Source: Candidatus Gastranaerophilales bacterium (GTDB taxonomy: Bacteria > Cyanobacteriota > Vampirovibrionia > Gastranaerophilales > Gastranaerophilaceae). Taken from it: a stretch of DNA of 51,716 bases. The notes under the pieces were generated by a model that saw only the letters and a list, made by a program, of their open reading frames with translations, was not told the origin of the DNA and ran no database searches. The stretch covers positions 1-51,716 of the forward strand of contig CALVDX010000015.1 in assembly GCA_944326425.1 (NCBI GenBank), in the 5' to 3' direction. A program made the translations under genes and the position numbers. Position 1 is the stretch's first letter. Each line of letters starts with the position of its first letter. Below, in pieces: positions 1-7,233 of this stretch.

Positions 1-442
1 CAGCTGTCGGCTTTCCTTGCAGAACTTCCTTAGCAAGGGTCGGCCCTGAAAGGATTGCAAGTTTCTGATCAGGCAATACATCTTTTATAACTTCTGACAT
101 ACGCATAAGAGTATTTAATTCAATTCCCTTTGATGCGTTTACAAGAATTTGGGACGGTTTTATACCTGCCTCTTTAAGTTTTTCGCAAACATCTCTCATT
201 CCGGCAGTTGCAACGACTGCAAGAATAATGTTTGCCCCTTCAATTGATTCTTTAAGGTTTGATGAAATTTTGACTTTATCATCCAACTGAACTTCAAGAG
301 GCTTTGAGCAATGTTTATTCTTTACCAAATCCTCGTATAAGTCGGATTCCCTGCCCCAAACGGTTATTTCTTCAAAATTATTTGTTAATAGCCACGCAAG
401 AGTTAACCCCCAACAGCCGGGGCCGAGAACAGTCAGCTTCAT
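1..442 (-). CDS. gpsA: Glycerol-3-phosphate dehydrogenase [NAD(P)+], C-terminus off the window
   Basis: Reduces dihydroxyacetone phosphate to sn-glycerol-3-phosphate for phospholipid synthesis, in the cytoplasm. The minus strand is open from an ATG at 442 to the window edge, giving the first 147 residues. The N-terminus carries a Rossmann dinucleotide motif (GPGCWG, residues 8-13, matching the family GxGxWG). Near the edge is LSGPTLAKEV, the conserved substrate-region motif usually seen as LSGPNFAKEV. The start codon follows the murQ stop with no gap, so the two are translationally coupled in one operon with ribH. The remainder of the gene, including the catalytic lysine domain, lies to the left of the window. 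Family assignment is confident; cofactor preference cannot be judged. Confidence 0.92.
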   Translation of the reverse strand, partial: MKLTVLGPGCWGLTLAWLLTNNFEEITVWGRESDLYEDLVKNKHCSKPLEVQLDDKVKISSNLKESIEGANIILAVVATAGMRDVCEKLKEAGIKPSQILVNASKGIELNTLMRMSEVIKDVLPDQKLAILSGPTLAKEVLQGKPTA

Positions 443-1327
443 CTAAAAATCCCCCAATACTTTTCTTAGTACACCTCTGTGTTTTGCAAGTTCTTTTTCA
501 GCAGCGTCCTTATCAATATTAAGCTTTAAAGACACAATAGCGGTCTTAATATTCCACCCGCATTTTAAGAGAGTGGTAAACGCGACAGAATGCTGAACGT
601 CCGCAAGCTGTGACACAATCCTTATTGCTCGGTCTTTTAATTTTTCGTTATTAGCTTGCAGGTCAATCATAAAGTTTTTGTAAGTTTTTCCGATTTTAAT
701 CATTGAACCGGTTGAAAGCATATTTAAAATCATCTTTTGTGCCGTTCCTGCTTTAAGTCTGCTTGACCCTGCAATAACCTCCGGGCCTACTTCTACACAG
801 ATTACGTGTGCGGCTTCCTCAACAATTCTGCCTTTTGAATTACAGGTAAGGGCAATTGTTTTACACCCTATTTCATTAGCACGGGCAAGTACGCCCATAA
901 GGTAATTCGGGTTACCGCTTGCTGAAATTATTACTGCAACATCTTTGTCTGTCAGAACATTAGCATCTGCAACTCCTGCCGCATAATCGTCTTCTGCGCC
1001 TTCAACTGCGGAACGGAGTGCGTCATATCCGCCGGCGATAATTCCCTGCACCATATCAGGCGGAACATTAAATGTAGGTGTGCATTCAGATGCGTCTAAC
1101 ACTCCTAATCTGCCGGAGGTTCCTGCGCCGTAATAAAACAGGCGCCCGCCGAGTAAAAATTGTTTAGCAATCATATCAATCGCTTTTGCAATATTTTCGG
1201 CTTCGTATTCAACAGCTTTTGCGACGATTTTATCCTCGTCGTTCATTTTTTTTACCATATCAATTGTTGATACTAAATCAATATCAATGGTATTTTTGTT
1301 TACAAATTCTGTAATAACTTCAGTCAA
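443..1327 (-). CDS. murQ: N-acetylmuramic acid 6-phosphate etherase
   Basis: Cleaves the lactyl ether of MurNAc-6-phosphate to give GlcNAc-6-phosphate and D-lactate, recovering cell-wall sugar during peptidoglycan recycling. The 294-residue length is normal. It has the SIS sugar-phosphate-isomerase fold with the family signature GAGTSGRLGVLDASECTPTF (residues 68-87). E81 and E112 align with the catalytic/base glutamates described for E. coli MurQ (E83, E114). It sits between ribH and gpsA on the minus strand, its stop abutting the gpsA ATG. No MurNAc PTS transporter or anhydro-MurNAc kinase is visible nearby, so the source of the substrate is unknown from this window. Confidence 0.95.
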   Translation of the reverse strand: MTEVITEFVNKNTIDIDLVSTIDMVKKMNDEDKIVAKAVEYEAENIAKAIDMIAKQFLLGGRLFYYGAGTSGRLGVLDASECTPTFNVPPDMVQGIIAGGYDALRSAVEGAEDDYAAGVADANVLTDKDVAVIISASGNPNYLMGVLARANEIGCKTIALTCNSKGRIVEEAAHVICVEVGPEVIAGSSRLKAGTAQKMILNMLSTGSMIKIGKTYKNFMIDLQANNEKLKDRAIRIVSQLADVQHSVAFTTLLKCGWNIKTAIVSLKLNIDKDAAEKELAKHRGVLRKVLGDF

Positions 1328-1347
1328 CGGTAATCCTCCTTTACAGA

Positions 1348-1809
1348 CTATATCGACTTAATAAGGTTAGCGGTTTCAATAGCCGTGCGTGCGGCTTCCG
1401 AACCTTTGTTTCCGGCTTTTGTTCCGGCGCGTTCTATTGCTTGTTCGATATTTTCTGTTGTGAGAACCCCGAATATTACCGGAAGTCCTTCATCAAGCGC
1501 AACTTTTGCAATGCCTTTGGATATCTCTGCGCTTACGTAATCAAAATGGGCGGTTGCTCCTCTTATTACCGCACCCAGGGCAATGATAGCATCGTATTTT
1601 TTTGTTTTAGCACACTTTTGCGCAACCAGAGGAATTTCAAAAGACCCCGGAACCCATACTACATCAATTTCGTCTTCTTTAACTCCGTGGCGTCTTAATT
1701 CATCAAGCGCACCTGACAGAAGTTTTGATGTAATAAATTCGTTAAATCTTGCCGCTATAATACAGAAACGGCTGCCATTTGGTGTTAAAAATCCCTCGAT
1801 AGTTTTCAT
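1348..1809 (-). CDS. ribH: 6,7-dimethyl-8-ribityllumazine synthase
   Basis: Condenses 5-amino-6-ribitylaminouracil with 3,4-dihydroxy-2-butanone-4-phosphate to form lumazine, the penultimate step of riboflavin synthesis. The 153-residue length is typical. Conserved pieces are ARFNEF (F22 stacks on the substrate in the family), VPGSFEIP (residues 53-60), [14 protein letters not shown] with catalytic H88, and FGVLTTEN followed by the phosphate-binding region AGNKGSEAA. It begins the visible minus-strand run ribH-murQ-gpsA, 20 nt upstream of murQ. No other rib gene is adjacent, and I see no FMN-riboswitch signature in the 440 nt upstream. Confidence 0.96.
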   Translation of the reverse strand: MKTIEGFLTPNGSRFCIIAARFNEFITSKLLSGALDELRRHGVKEDEIDVVWVPGSFEIPLVAQKCAKTKKYDAIIALGAVIRGATAHFDYVSAEISKGIAKVALDEGLPVIFGVLTTENIEQAIERAGTKAGNKGSEAARTAIETANLIKSI

Positions 1810-2253
1810 AATACATTACTCCTTATATAGATTTTATAACACAAACAAACTTTTTACAAGTTTGTCAAACATTATATATATTATAAGGATTAAATAGTAG
1901 ACCGGAATACAAGTATTTGTTTCCGGTCTCCCATTAGTGTCTGATATCCAAATATCAAATAAACGTAACAAATTATATTGTACGTTGTTTAATTCTCGTT
2001 CTCTCTATTTTATTAATTAAGCTTATATTTGAAAAGCAGAACCCTGTTGTATGAAAGCTCGCTGTTTTATTTTGTAAAATGTGATGCTCTTTTTCTGTCT
2101 TTTTTATAATCGCTGAAACTAATCTTTATTTCTTTTTTAACCCTGTGCAGTCTCGATAAATCTAAATTATTTTACCCCGAGATTTATTTTGTCTGTATTT
2201 AATTGTATCTTGAAAAAAAGTTATAGATTGAAAACAAAAATTTATGGTCTTTA
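1810..2253. other. Intergenic region with inverted repeats, no gene seen
   Basis: This 444-nt AT-rich stretch separates the response regulator from ribH. It holds a 9-bp inverted repeat at 1899-1907/1921-1929 (AGACCGGAA/TTCCGGTCT), a 6-bp one at 1942-1957, and two mutually exclusive pairings around 2151-2187: TCTCG with CGAGA, or ATAAATCT with AGATTTAT. None is followed by a convincing T-run on either strand. The ribH promoter should lie here. I found no coding sequence with a good ribosome-binding site and no known riboswitch. Confidence 0.5.
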
Positions 2254-2265
2254 TTATACCAGACC
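2235..2265 (-). terminator. Weak terminator-like hairpin after the response regulator
   Basis: On the minus strand a 5-bp stem (GGTCT/AGACC) overlaps the stop codon of the regulator and is followed a few bases later by a run of five T. The stem is short, so termination may be partial. Confidence 0.35.
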
Positions 2266-2928
2266 TTCTTTGACGGCTTTAACCGCTGCTTGAACTCTGT
2301 CGTTTACACACATTTTTTGTAATATAGAACAAACGTGCGCTTTGGCAGTGTGAACGCTTACGATTAATTCTTTTGCTATTTCCGTGTTGCTCTTACCAGC
2401 AACAAGATGTTTTAGCACTTCGTATTCTCTTTCTGTCAGCGGAACACGGTTTTTGTCATTATTCTTATCCTGGAGAATTCCTGCTGTGTCCTGCTTTGGA
2501 AATGCGTTGAGAACTTTTGCCGCAATTTCAGGATCAAGCCAGCATACGCCTTGTGCCACATCTCTTATTACGTCTGCAAGTTTAATCGGATCGATGTCTT
2601 TCAGGCAGTATGCGATTGCTCCTGAACTCAGTGTTGCTATAACTTCTTCTTCTCTGTCATGTGAAGTTAAGGCAATAACTTTTATTTCCGGATTAAAAGC
2701 CTTTACCTGAATAGTTGCTTCGATACCGTTCATGCCGGCTAAGCCAAGATCCATAAGTACAACATCAGGATTAAGTCTTTTAATAAAGTTTAATCCGTCT
2801 GCTGCATTATCGCTTTCGGCTACTACTTCGATGTCCTCGTTGGCATTAAGCGCACATCGCAAGCCGACTCTTGTGAGTTTGAAATCTTCAATGATTACAA
2901 CTCTGATTACTTTTGATTTAACTGTCAT
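2254..2928 (-). CDS. NarL/LuxR-family response regulator
   Basis: A cytoplasmic DNA-binding regulator of 224 residues. The N-terminal receiver domain has all hallmark residues: acidic pair E14/D15, phosphoacceptor D60 (VVLMD), T88 and K110. The C-terminal half carries a LuxR-type helix-turn-helix beginning LTEREYEVLKHLVAGKSNTEIA, the standard NarL/FixJ signature. No sensor kinase gene is adjacent, so it is an orphan here. It is transcribed away from the flagellin gene, and the 237-nt region between them holds a 16-bp inverted repeat that fits a NarL-type operator. Control of flagellin and autoregulation are therefore reasonable guesses, not shown by the sequence. Confidence 0.93.
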   Translation of the reverse strand: MTVKSKVIRVVIIEDFKLTRVGLRCALNANEDIEVVAESDNAADGLNFIKRLNPDVVLMDLGLAGMNGIEATIQVKAFNPEIKVIALTSHDREEEVIATLSSGAIAYCLKDIDPIKLADVIRDVAQGVCWLDPEIAAKVLNAFPKQDTAGILQDKNNDKNRVPLTEREYEVLKHLVAGKSNTEIAKELIVSVHTAKAHVCSILQKMCVNDRVQAAVKAVKEGLV

Positions 2929-3165
2929 TTATTTTACTCCTCTCTGATAATATTAAATTATATTAATACCACGGAGTATATTACCCACCTGGGGGTATTT
3001 TCATGAAAAAAAATTTTTATTTAGAAAAATTTTACAACTAAAGTTATAGAAACTTCTAACTTAGTGGCAATACAACTTAAGCGAAAAAACATTTAACATA
3101 ACAGTGTGAGGGAGAAAGTCCTTCACAGTATTAATATATGAAAATAGCACAGGAGATTTAAAGAA
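2929..3165. promoter_or_regulatory. Divergent control region: regulator / flagellin
   Basis: Contains the candidate operator at 2982-2997, a TAAAGTTA at 3039-3046 that resembles a flagellar sigma-28 -35 element but lacks a good GCCGATAA partner at the right distance, and a 7-bp hairpin at 3106-3126 (GTGAGGG/CCTTCAC, one G-T pair) in the probable flagellin leader. A clear AGGAG ribosome-binding site (3151-3155) stands ten bases before the flagellin ATG. Confidence 0.5.
2982..2997. promoter_or_regulatory. Candidate NarL-type 7-2-7 operator
   Basis: The bases TACCCACCTGGGGGTA form an inverted pair of heptamers separated by 2 nt. They match the published NarL consensus TACYYMT-N2-AKRRGTA at all but the last base of the first heptamer and the first base of the second. 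The centre lies about 61 nt upstream of the regulator start and about 176 nt upstream of the flagellin start. Confidence 0.5.
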
Positions 3166-4035
3166 ATGGCACTTACTCTTAACACAAACATCATTTCGAT
3201 GAAGGTTAGAACAAACCTTCAATCCGCTACTGATGGTTTGAACACTGCCATTGAAAGAATGACAACCGGTTATAGAATTAATTCATCTATGGATGATGCG
3301 GCCGGATATTCAATTGCAGTTCAGATGGAAGCGGATTTGGGTTCTTACAATGTGGCATCTGACAACACTCAAATCGGGTCAGACATGTTAACAACGTTGG
3401 AAGGTAACTATGACTTGATTAACGATCACCTTCAACGTATCAGAGAATTAACAGAACAAGCATCAAACGATACTTACGGTGATGATTCAAGAGAAGCTAT
3501 TGAGGCTGAAATCAATGCCCGTTTGGATGAAATTACCCGTATTGCAAAATCTTGTAATTATAACGGTTTAAAACTTATGGATGGTTCTGTAAGAGCTGAA
3601 GGTTATAATATACAGGTTGGTATTGACGGTGATGAAACCAGCCGTATTAACCTCTCGCAAGATTTATTTGCTGATTGTACAAGTTCTACAATTTTTGCGG
3701 GATTAGGTGCAGGCACACCTGCAGAAGTTGCTGAAAAATGTGCCGGATTGAATGGTAACCTCGCTTATGAAATGCTTTCTGTGTTAGACGATGCAATGGC
3801 TGATGTTTCATCAAGAGTTACTCTTCTCGGGGCTGCTCAAAACAAGATTGAATCTGCTGCATCATCTATAGAAGTAGCAACTATTAACCAAACATCTTCA
3901 CTTTCTACAATAAGAGACGCGGACGTTGCAGAAGAATCAACAAACTATATCCAACAACAAATTATTCAGAGTGCCGCATCGACACTGTTGGCAACTGCTA
4001 ACCAAACTCCGTCGATAGCTCTCGATTTAATTTAA
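3166..4035 (+). CDS. fliC: Flagellin (filament subunit)
   Basis: Structural subunit of the flagellar filament, exported through the flagellar type III system. The 289 residues consist almost entirely of the conserved D0/D1 ends. The N-terminus starts ALTLNTNIISMKVRTNL, with ERMTTGYRINSSMDDAAGYS corresponding to the usual [20 protein letters not shown]. The C-terminus has NYIQQQIIQSAASTLLATAN before an SIALDLI tail. The central D2/D3 surface domain is short or missing, so the filament should be thin and plain. It is a single-gene transcript with AGGAG ribosome-binding site and its own terminator, convergent with the fliR end of the export operon. The symbol follows general usage (hag is equivalent). 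Confidence 0.94.
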   Translation: MALTLNTNIISMKVRTNLQSATDGLNTAIERMTTGYRINSSMDDAAGYSIAVQMEADLGSYNVASDNTQIGSDMLTTLEGNYDLINDHLQRIRELTEQASNDTYGDDSREAIEAEINARLDEITRIAKSCNYNGLKLMDGSVRAEGYNIQVGIDGDETSRINLSQDLFADCTSSTIFAGLGAGTPAEVAEKCAGLNGNLAYEMLSVLDDAMADVSSRVTLLGAAQNKIESAASSIEVATINQTSSLSTIRDADVAEESTNYIQQQIIQSAASTLLATANQTPSIALDLI

Positions 4036-4070
4036 CAATTAGGTTGAGAAACCGTTTTCATATATTAATA

Positions 4071-4097
4071 AGAGCCGGTGTAAGCCGGCTTTTTATT
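4071..4097 (+). terminator. Flagellin rho-independent terminator
   Basis: AGCCGG (4073-4078) pairs with CCGGCT (4085-4090) around a 6-nt loop, extended by two weaker outer pairs and followed by a T-rich tail. It lies 36 nt after the flagellin stop and ends 25 nt before the convergent fliR stop. Confidence 0.88.
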
Positions 4098-4121
4098 TGT
4101 TATTAAACAAATTTTCCGGTA

Positions 4122-4901
4122 TTAAAATATAGCTGCATGCGAATTAAAAAAGTCTGTAATTATATTTACAAGCATTGGTAAAATCCAAATCATTATCGCT
4201 GCGCCAAACACAGGTTTAAATAAGAAACTCAATTGGAAAACGTTTACCTGCGGCGCCGTTCTTGAAATAATACCCAGGATAATATCCTGCCCGAGTGTTG
4301 CAAGGAGGATTGGCGCCGCCAATTGCAGTCCGATATAAAGCACGTTTGAAGTCATTGTAATGAGATAGTCCATATTTATTATCTGGTCTAAAGGAATACT
4401 GTTTGCATATATCGGGAATATTTCAAAGCTTCGTATTAAAGCTTTAAACATCCAATATAATCCGCCTATATGGATAAATAAAATTGTACCGAATAGTGTT
4501 AAAATATTGCTCAATAAAGCAGTTTGGCTGTTTGTTGAAGGATCCATAACCATAGCGGAAGATAAACCCATCTGGGTATTAATCATATCCCCTGCCGATT
4601 CTATTGCAAGTATTAAAAGTCTTGCCGTATACCCGATTATTGCCCCGCAGGTTATATTAAGGATTACAAGCAGCATAAGCGATGTACCGCTTGGAACAGG
4701 CGGCGGGTTTAAAAGCGGGGTCAGCATCAGGGTAAATAAGAATACAAATCCTATTTTTACATAAGAAATTACGTCTGTTCTATGAAACACAGGTGCAAAG
4801 CGAATGAAGCCTATAAGACGCGCAAATACAACAACGCCGGCAAAGAAGTAAGCGTTAAACTGTGGAAATAATGTTGATATGCCGCTTATGATTTGTTCCA
4901 T
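4122..4901 (-). CDS. fliR: Flagellar export gate protein FliR
   Basis: Inner-membrane component of the flagellar type III export gate; in solved gates one FliR completes a ring with five FliP and four FliQ. At 259 residues it is of family length, with about six hydrophobic segments. Conserved stretches include FARLIGFIRFAPVF near the N-terminus, IGYTARLLILAIESAGDMI with the following QMGLSSAMVMDP (the family GExiGxQmGlsma-DP region), and LLATLGQDIILGIISRTAPQ near the C-terminus. It is the last gene of the operon; its ATG overlaps the stop of the preceding exported protein by one base (TAATG). FlhB and FlhA, which usually follow, are not present here. Confidence 0.95.
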   Translation of the reverse strand: MEQIISGISTLFPQFNAYFFAGVVVFARLIGFIRFAPVFHRTDVISYVKIGFVFLFTLMLTPLLNPPPVPSGTSLMLLVILNITCGAIIGYTARLLILAIESAGDMINTQMGLSSAMVMDPSTNSQTALLSNILTLFGTILFIHIGGLYWMFKALIRSFEIFPIYANSIPLDQIINMDYLITMTSNVLYIGLQLAAPILLATLGQDIILGIISRTAPQVNVFQLSFLFKPVFGAAIMIWILPMLVNIITDFFNSHAAIF

Positions 4902-5320
4902 TAATTTCCCTCATCTCCTATTTGTATTTCAATAGAGGTTAAACCTTTTGGGGTTACTCGTTTTTTGGCGGGAAGCACCGGCGGTTCGTCAAGTTCAAAT
5001 ACTCCGGGTGCTGTATCCAGTATATAGCAGGTATAGTTGCCGCTTGTTTTTAGTTCTGTTTTATTCTTTGTTATATTCATATCAAACTCGCTTTTTTTGC
5101 CGTTTGATGTTAAAGTAAATTTGCCTTTACCCTCTTTTTTGCATTCAACTATGATGGTGTTTTTCTCATTCATAATTGTTGTCATTTCATGAATTTCTAT
5201 AATATCCGGAGTGTTATTATCAATAGCTGTAATAGCGTTATCAGAAGTTATTACATAATTCTCAAATCCAAATGCTGCAGGTGCAATTGCAATACAGCAT
5301 AATATAATTAATTTTTTCAT
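4901..5320 (-). CDS. Small exported protein encoded between fliQ and fliR, function unknown
   Basis: A 139-residue protein with a clear signal peptide (MKKLIILCCIAIAPAAFGF, cleavage likely after AFG). I do not recognise a family. The mature part is one small beta-rich domain (roughly residues 20-95) in which a segment about disordered/decision residues (DNAITAIDNNTPDIIEIHE) is followed by NEKNTIIVECKKEGKGKFTL. This loosely recalls the N-terminal beta-domain of pilus/secretin proteins, which recognise a turn between two strands. The tail is proline- and lysine-rich. Its ATG abuts the fliQ stop and its stop overlaps the fliR ATG, so it is translated in lockstep with the export gate. A periplasmic partner of the gate or rod is an inference. 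Confidence 0.8.
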   Translation of the reverse strand: MKKLIILCCIAIAPAAFGFENYVITSDNAITAIDNNTPDIIEIHEMTTIMNEKNTIIVECKKEGKGKFTLTSNGKKSEFDMNITKNKTELKTSGNYTCYILDTAPGVFELDEPPVLPAKKRVTPKGLTSIEIQIGDEGN

Positions 5321-6166
5321 CTATTCCCACCCCATTATTTTGTTTGTTTCCACGAAATTAGGTTTTGGCATTGGCGGCATTCTGTTTGCATCATATTTTA
5401 TTTTTTGCTGACGGTCTATAAACGGCACTTTACCCGGATTTTTCATAATTTCATTTAATGTTGGTTTGTTTTTGAAAGAATCTGTCATTTCGTTTTCAAA
5501 AGGGGTTGTATACCTGTAGTAATCGGCAGGCAGGGCAAATGTTCCTTCTGCCGGTGCTACTTCAAACGCAAGTACGTACCCTTGTCTGAAAGTGTTTTCA
5601 AGGATTTTTATAAAACCGAAACCAAGCAGAATTATAACAAGGAATACCATAAATATTTTTGGCGCTGCAACAATTGTTTGTTCCTGAACCTGAGTGACTG
5701 CTTGTACAATACCTATAACTAACCCCACGGCAGCCGCGGTTATAACGGCCGGCATTGCAATTGCAAGCATTGACAATATTGCCCTTCCCATATATTCCAT
5801 CAAATGTCTTACATCAGGTAATGTTCGCTTTGAAACGTCGTTTACAAGCGTTAACGGCGGAGAATATTTGTGATAATCAGCAGGCAGCACGTATGTTTCA
5901 TTCTTTGGCAGAATATTGAAAGCAAGGTTTGCCCCCTCCTGAAAATTGTTTATAAGACTGTTAGCGAAAGTGTATCCGCCAATTAGTATAACCATAAATA
6001 CGAGTAAAATTTTAGGGGCTGCAACGATTGTTTGTTCCTGAATTTGTGTTACGGCTTGTAATACCCCGATAATCAAACCTACTGCGGCAGCGGTAAGCAC
6101 TATTGGCATTGATATAGAAAGCATTACCATAAAACCTTTAGCTAAAAAATTTGCAAGTATCTCCAT
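5321..6166 (-). CDS. fliQ: Tandem FliQ-FliQ fusion, flagellar export gate
   Basis: FliQ is normally about 89 residues with two membrane helices, and four copies pack around FliP/FliR. This 281-residue protein holds two full FliQ units, at about residues 2-76 and 123-196. The core AAAVGLIIGVLQAVTQIQEQ (26-45) recurs as AAAVGLVIGIVQAVTQVQEQ (144-163), an offset of 118 residues. Each unit is followed by the same extra motif, TYVLPADYHKYSPP (91-104) and TFALPADYYRYTTP (209-222), again 118 apart. The ancestral unit was therefore already extended before it doubled. A further 55-60 residue proline/asparagine-rich tail follows. There is no stop or frameshift between units. It sits in normal FliQ position, 9 nt after fliP. 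Confidence 0.95.
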   Translation of the reverse strand: MEILANFLAKGFMVMLSISMPIVLTAAAVGLIIGVLQAVTQIQEQTIVAAPKILLVFMVILIGGYTFANSLINNFQEGANLAFNILPKNETYVLPADYHKYSPPLTLVNDVSKRTLPDVRHLMEYMGRAILSMLAIAMPAVITAAAVGLVIGIVQAVTQVQEQTIVAAPKIFMVFLVIILLGFGFIKILENTFRQGYVLAFEVAPAEGTFALPADYYRYTTPFENEMTDSFKNKPTLNEIMKNPGKVPFIDRQQKIKYDANRMPPMPKPNFVETNKIMGWE

Positions 6167-6175
6167 AATGCCCCC

Positions 6176-6814
6176 TTAATTGTAACTTTGTACCAAGCCT
6201 TGAACAATTAGCGCCCATCCGTCTACTGCAATAAATATAAGAAGTTTAAACGGAAGTGAAATAATTGTGGGTGATAACATCATCATACCCAGTGCTAAGA
6301 GTATATTTGCAACAACAAGGTCAAGTACGATGAATGGAACGTAGATTATAAACCCGATTTCAAATGCTGTTTTTAATTCACTTAGTATATATGCAGGTGC
6401 TACTTCCCAAATTGTTATATCCTCGGGAGTTTTGGGAGGTTCTTTGCGTTTTAATTCTACAAAAAATGCTAAATCGCTTTCCCTTGTCTGTTTCATCATA
6501 AATTCTTTTAGCGGTTTTGAGCCTTCATTAATTGCCATAACAAGATTTTGATTTTTCTGGTATGGTACAGAACCCATTTCGTACATTTTTTGGAATACCC
6601 CGCCCATTGTATAGAATGTAAGAATTAAACATAATCCCACAGTTGCAAGTGCAGGCGGAACCTGAACGCCCATTGCTGATTTAAGAAGCGAAAAAACAAT
6701 GATAAATCTTAAAAATGATGTCATACAGCAGAAGATAAACGGCAGCAGCGAGAATGATGCCATTACGATTAAAAGTTGTATTACAGGACTTAAATCTTTT
6801 AGTACGTTATCCAT
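6176..6814 (-). CDS. fliP: Flagellar export gate protein FliP
   Basis: Core inner-membrane protein of the flagellar type III export gate, five copies of which form the pore with FliQ and FliR. The 212 residues have four hydrophobic segments. Diagnostic motifs are CCMTSFLRFIIVFSLLKSAM near the N-terminus, QVPPALATVGL, and in the C-terminal half AYILSELKTAFEIGFIIYVP and VVANILLALGMMMLSP. It is shorter than E. coli FliP because it lacks the cleaved signal peptide, a known variation in the family. It overlaps the end of fliO by 16 nt and precedes the fused fliQ by 9 nt. Confidence 0.96.
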   Translation of the reverse strand: MDNVLKDLSPVIQLLIVMASFSLLPFIFCCMTSFLRFIIVFSLLKSAMGVQVPPALATVGLCLILTFYTMGGVFQKMYEMGSVPYQKNQNLVMAINEGSKPLKEFMMKQTRESDLAFFVELKRKEPPKTPEDITIWEVAPAYILSELKTAFEIGFIIYVPFIVLDLVVANILLALGMMMLSPTIISLPFKLLIFIAVDGWALIVQGLVQSYN

Positions 6815-7200
6815 GAATCTTCTTCCTTCCGCTCCAGGCGTTCATTAATTTTTTGTAAAATCCTTTTGTTGGTTATATGAATATCTTCACTTTCAAAACT
6901 TTTTGACGGTGTTACCTGTGGTAAAATATTTGCTCCCTGCTGTTTTGACGGATTAAGTTTAGACAGCATAGTTGTACGTTCTGTGTCGCCTGCAACAAGA
7001 AAATATTCTTCTCCGGCTTTTACTACGTAAAGAGTTTTTCTGGGTGCAATTATTAATTTGTCCTGAACGCTCAGAAGCTTTCCGGCTTGTTTGTTTGCAG
7101 GCAGTCCGCATACTCTTTTATAAATGCTTACTGCGATAAGCATTACACCAGACATTGCAAATGCGTATACTATAAAATTTGTAAGATATCCGATATTCAT
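6799..7200 (-). CDS. fliO: FliO-like flagellar assembly protein
   Basis: FliO is a small membrane protein that assists assembly of the FliP ring. This 133-residue protein has one N-terminal membrane helix (about residues 8-28). A small beta-rich cytoplasmic domain follows with LSVQDKLIIAPRKTLYVVKA and GEEYFLVAG, matching the FliO pattern of a strand pair ending in Gly. A charged coiled tail (KINERLERKEED) completes it. Sequence conservation in this family is poor, so the call rests equally on position immediately upstream of fliP. Confidence 0.85.
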   Translation of the reverse strand: MNIGYLTNFIVYAFAMSGVMLIAVSIYKRVCGLPANKQAGKLLSVQDKLIIAPRKTLYVVKAGEEYFLVAGDTERTTMLSKLNPSKQQGANILPQVTPSKSFESEDIHITNKRILQKINERLERKEEDSWITY

Positions 7201-7233
7201 AATTATTATTTAACTCTCATTTCTTAAAAGTCA

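Noticed and set aside
1810-2253. FMN riboswitch upstream of ribH
   Set aside because: None of the conserved RFN-element segments is visible on the minus strand.
3039-3070. Sigma-28 flagellin promoter
   Set aside because: TAAAGTTA fits the -35, but the expected GCCGATAA at 15-nt spacing is absent; kept only as a mention in the control region.
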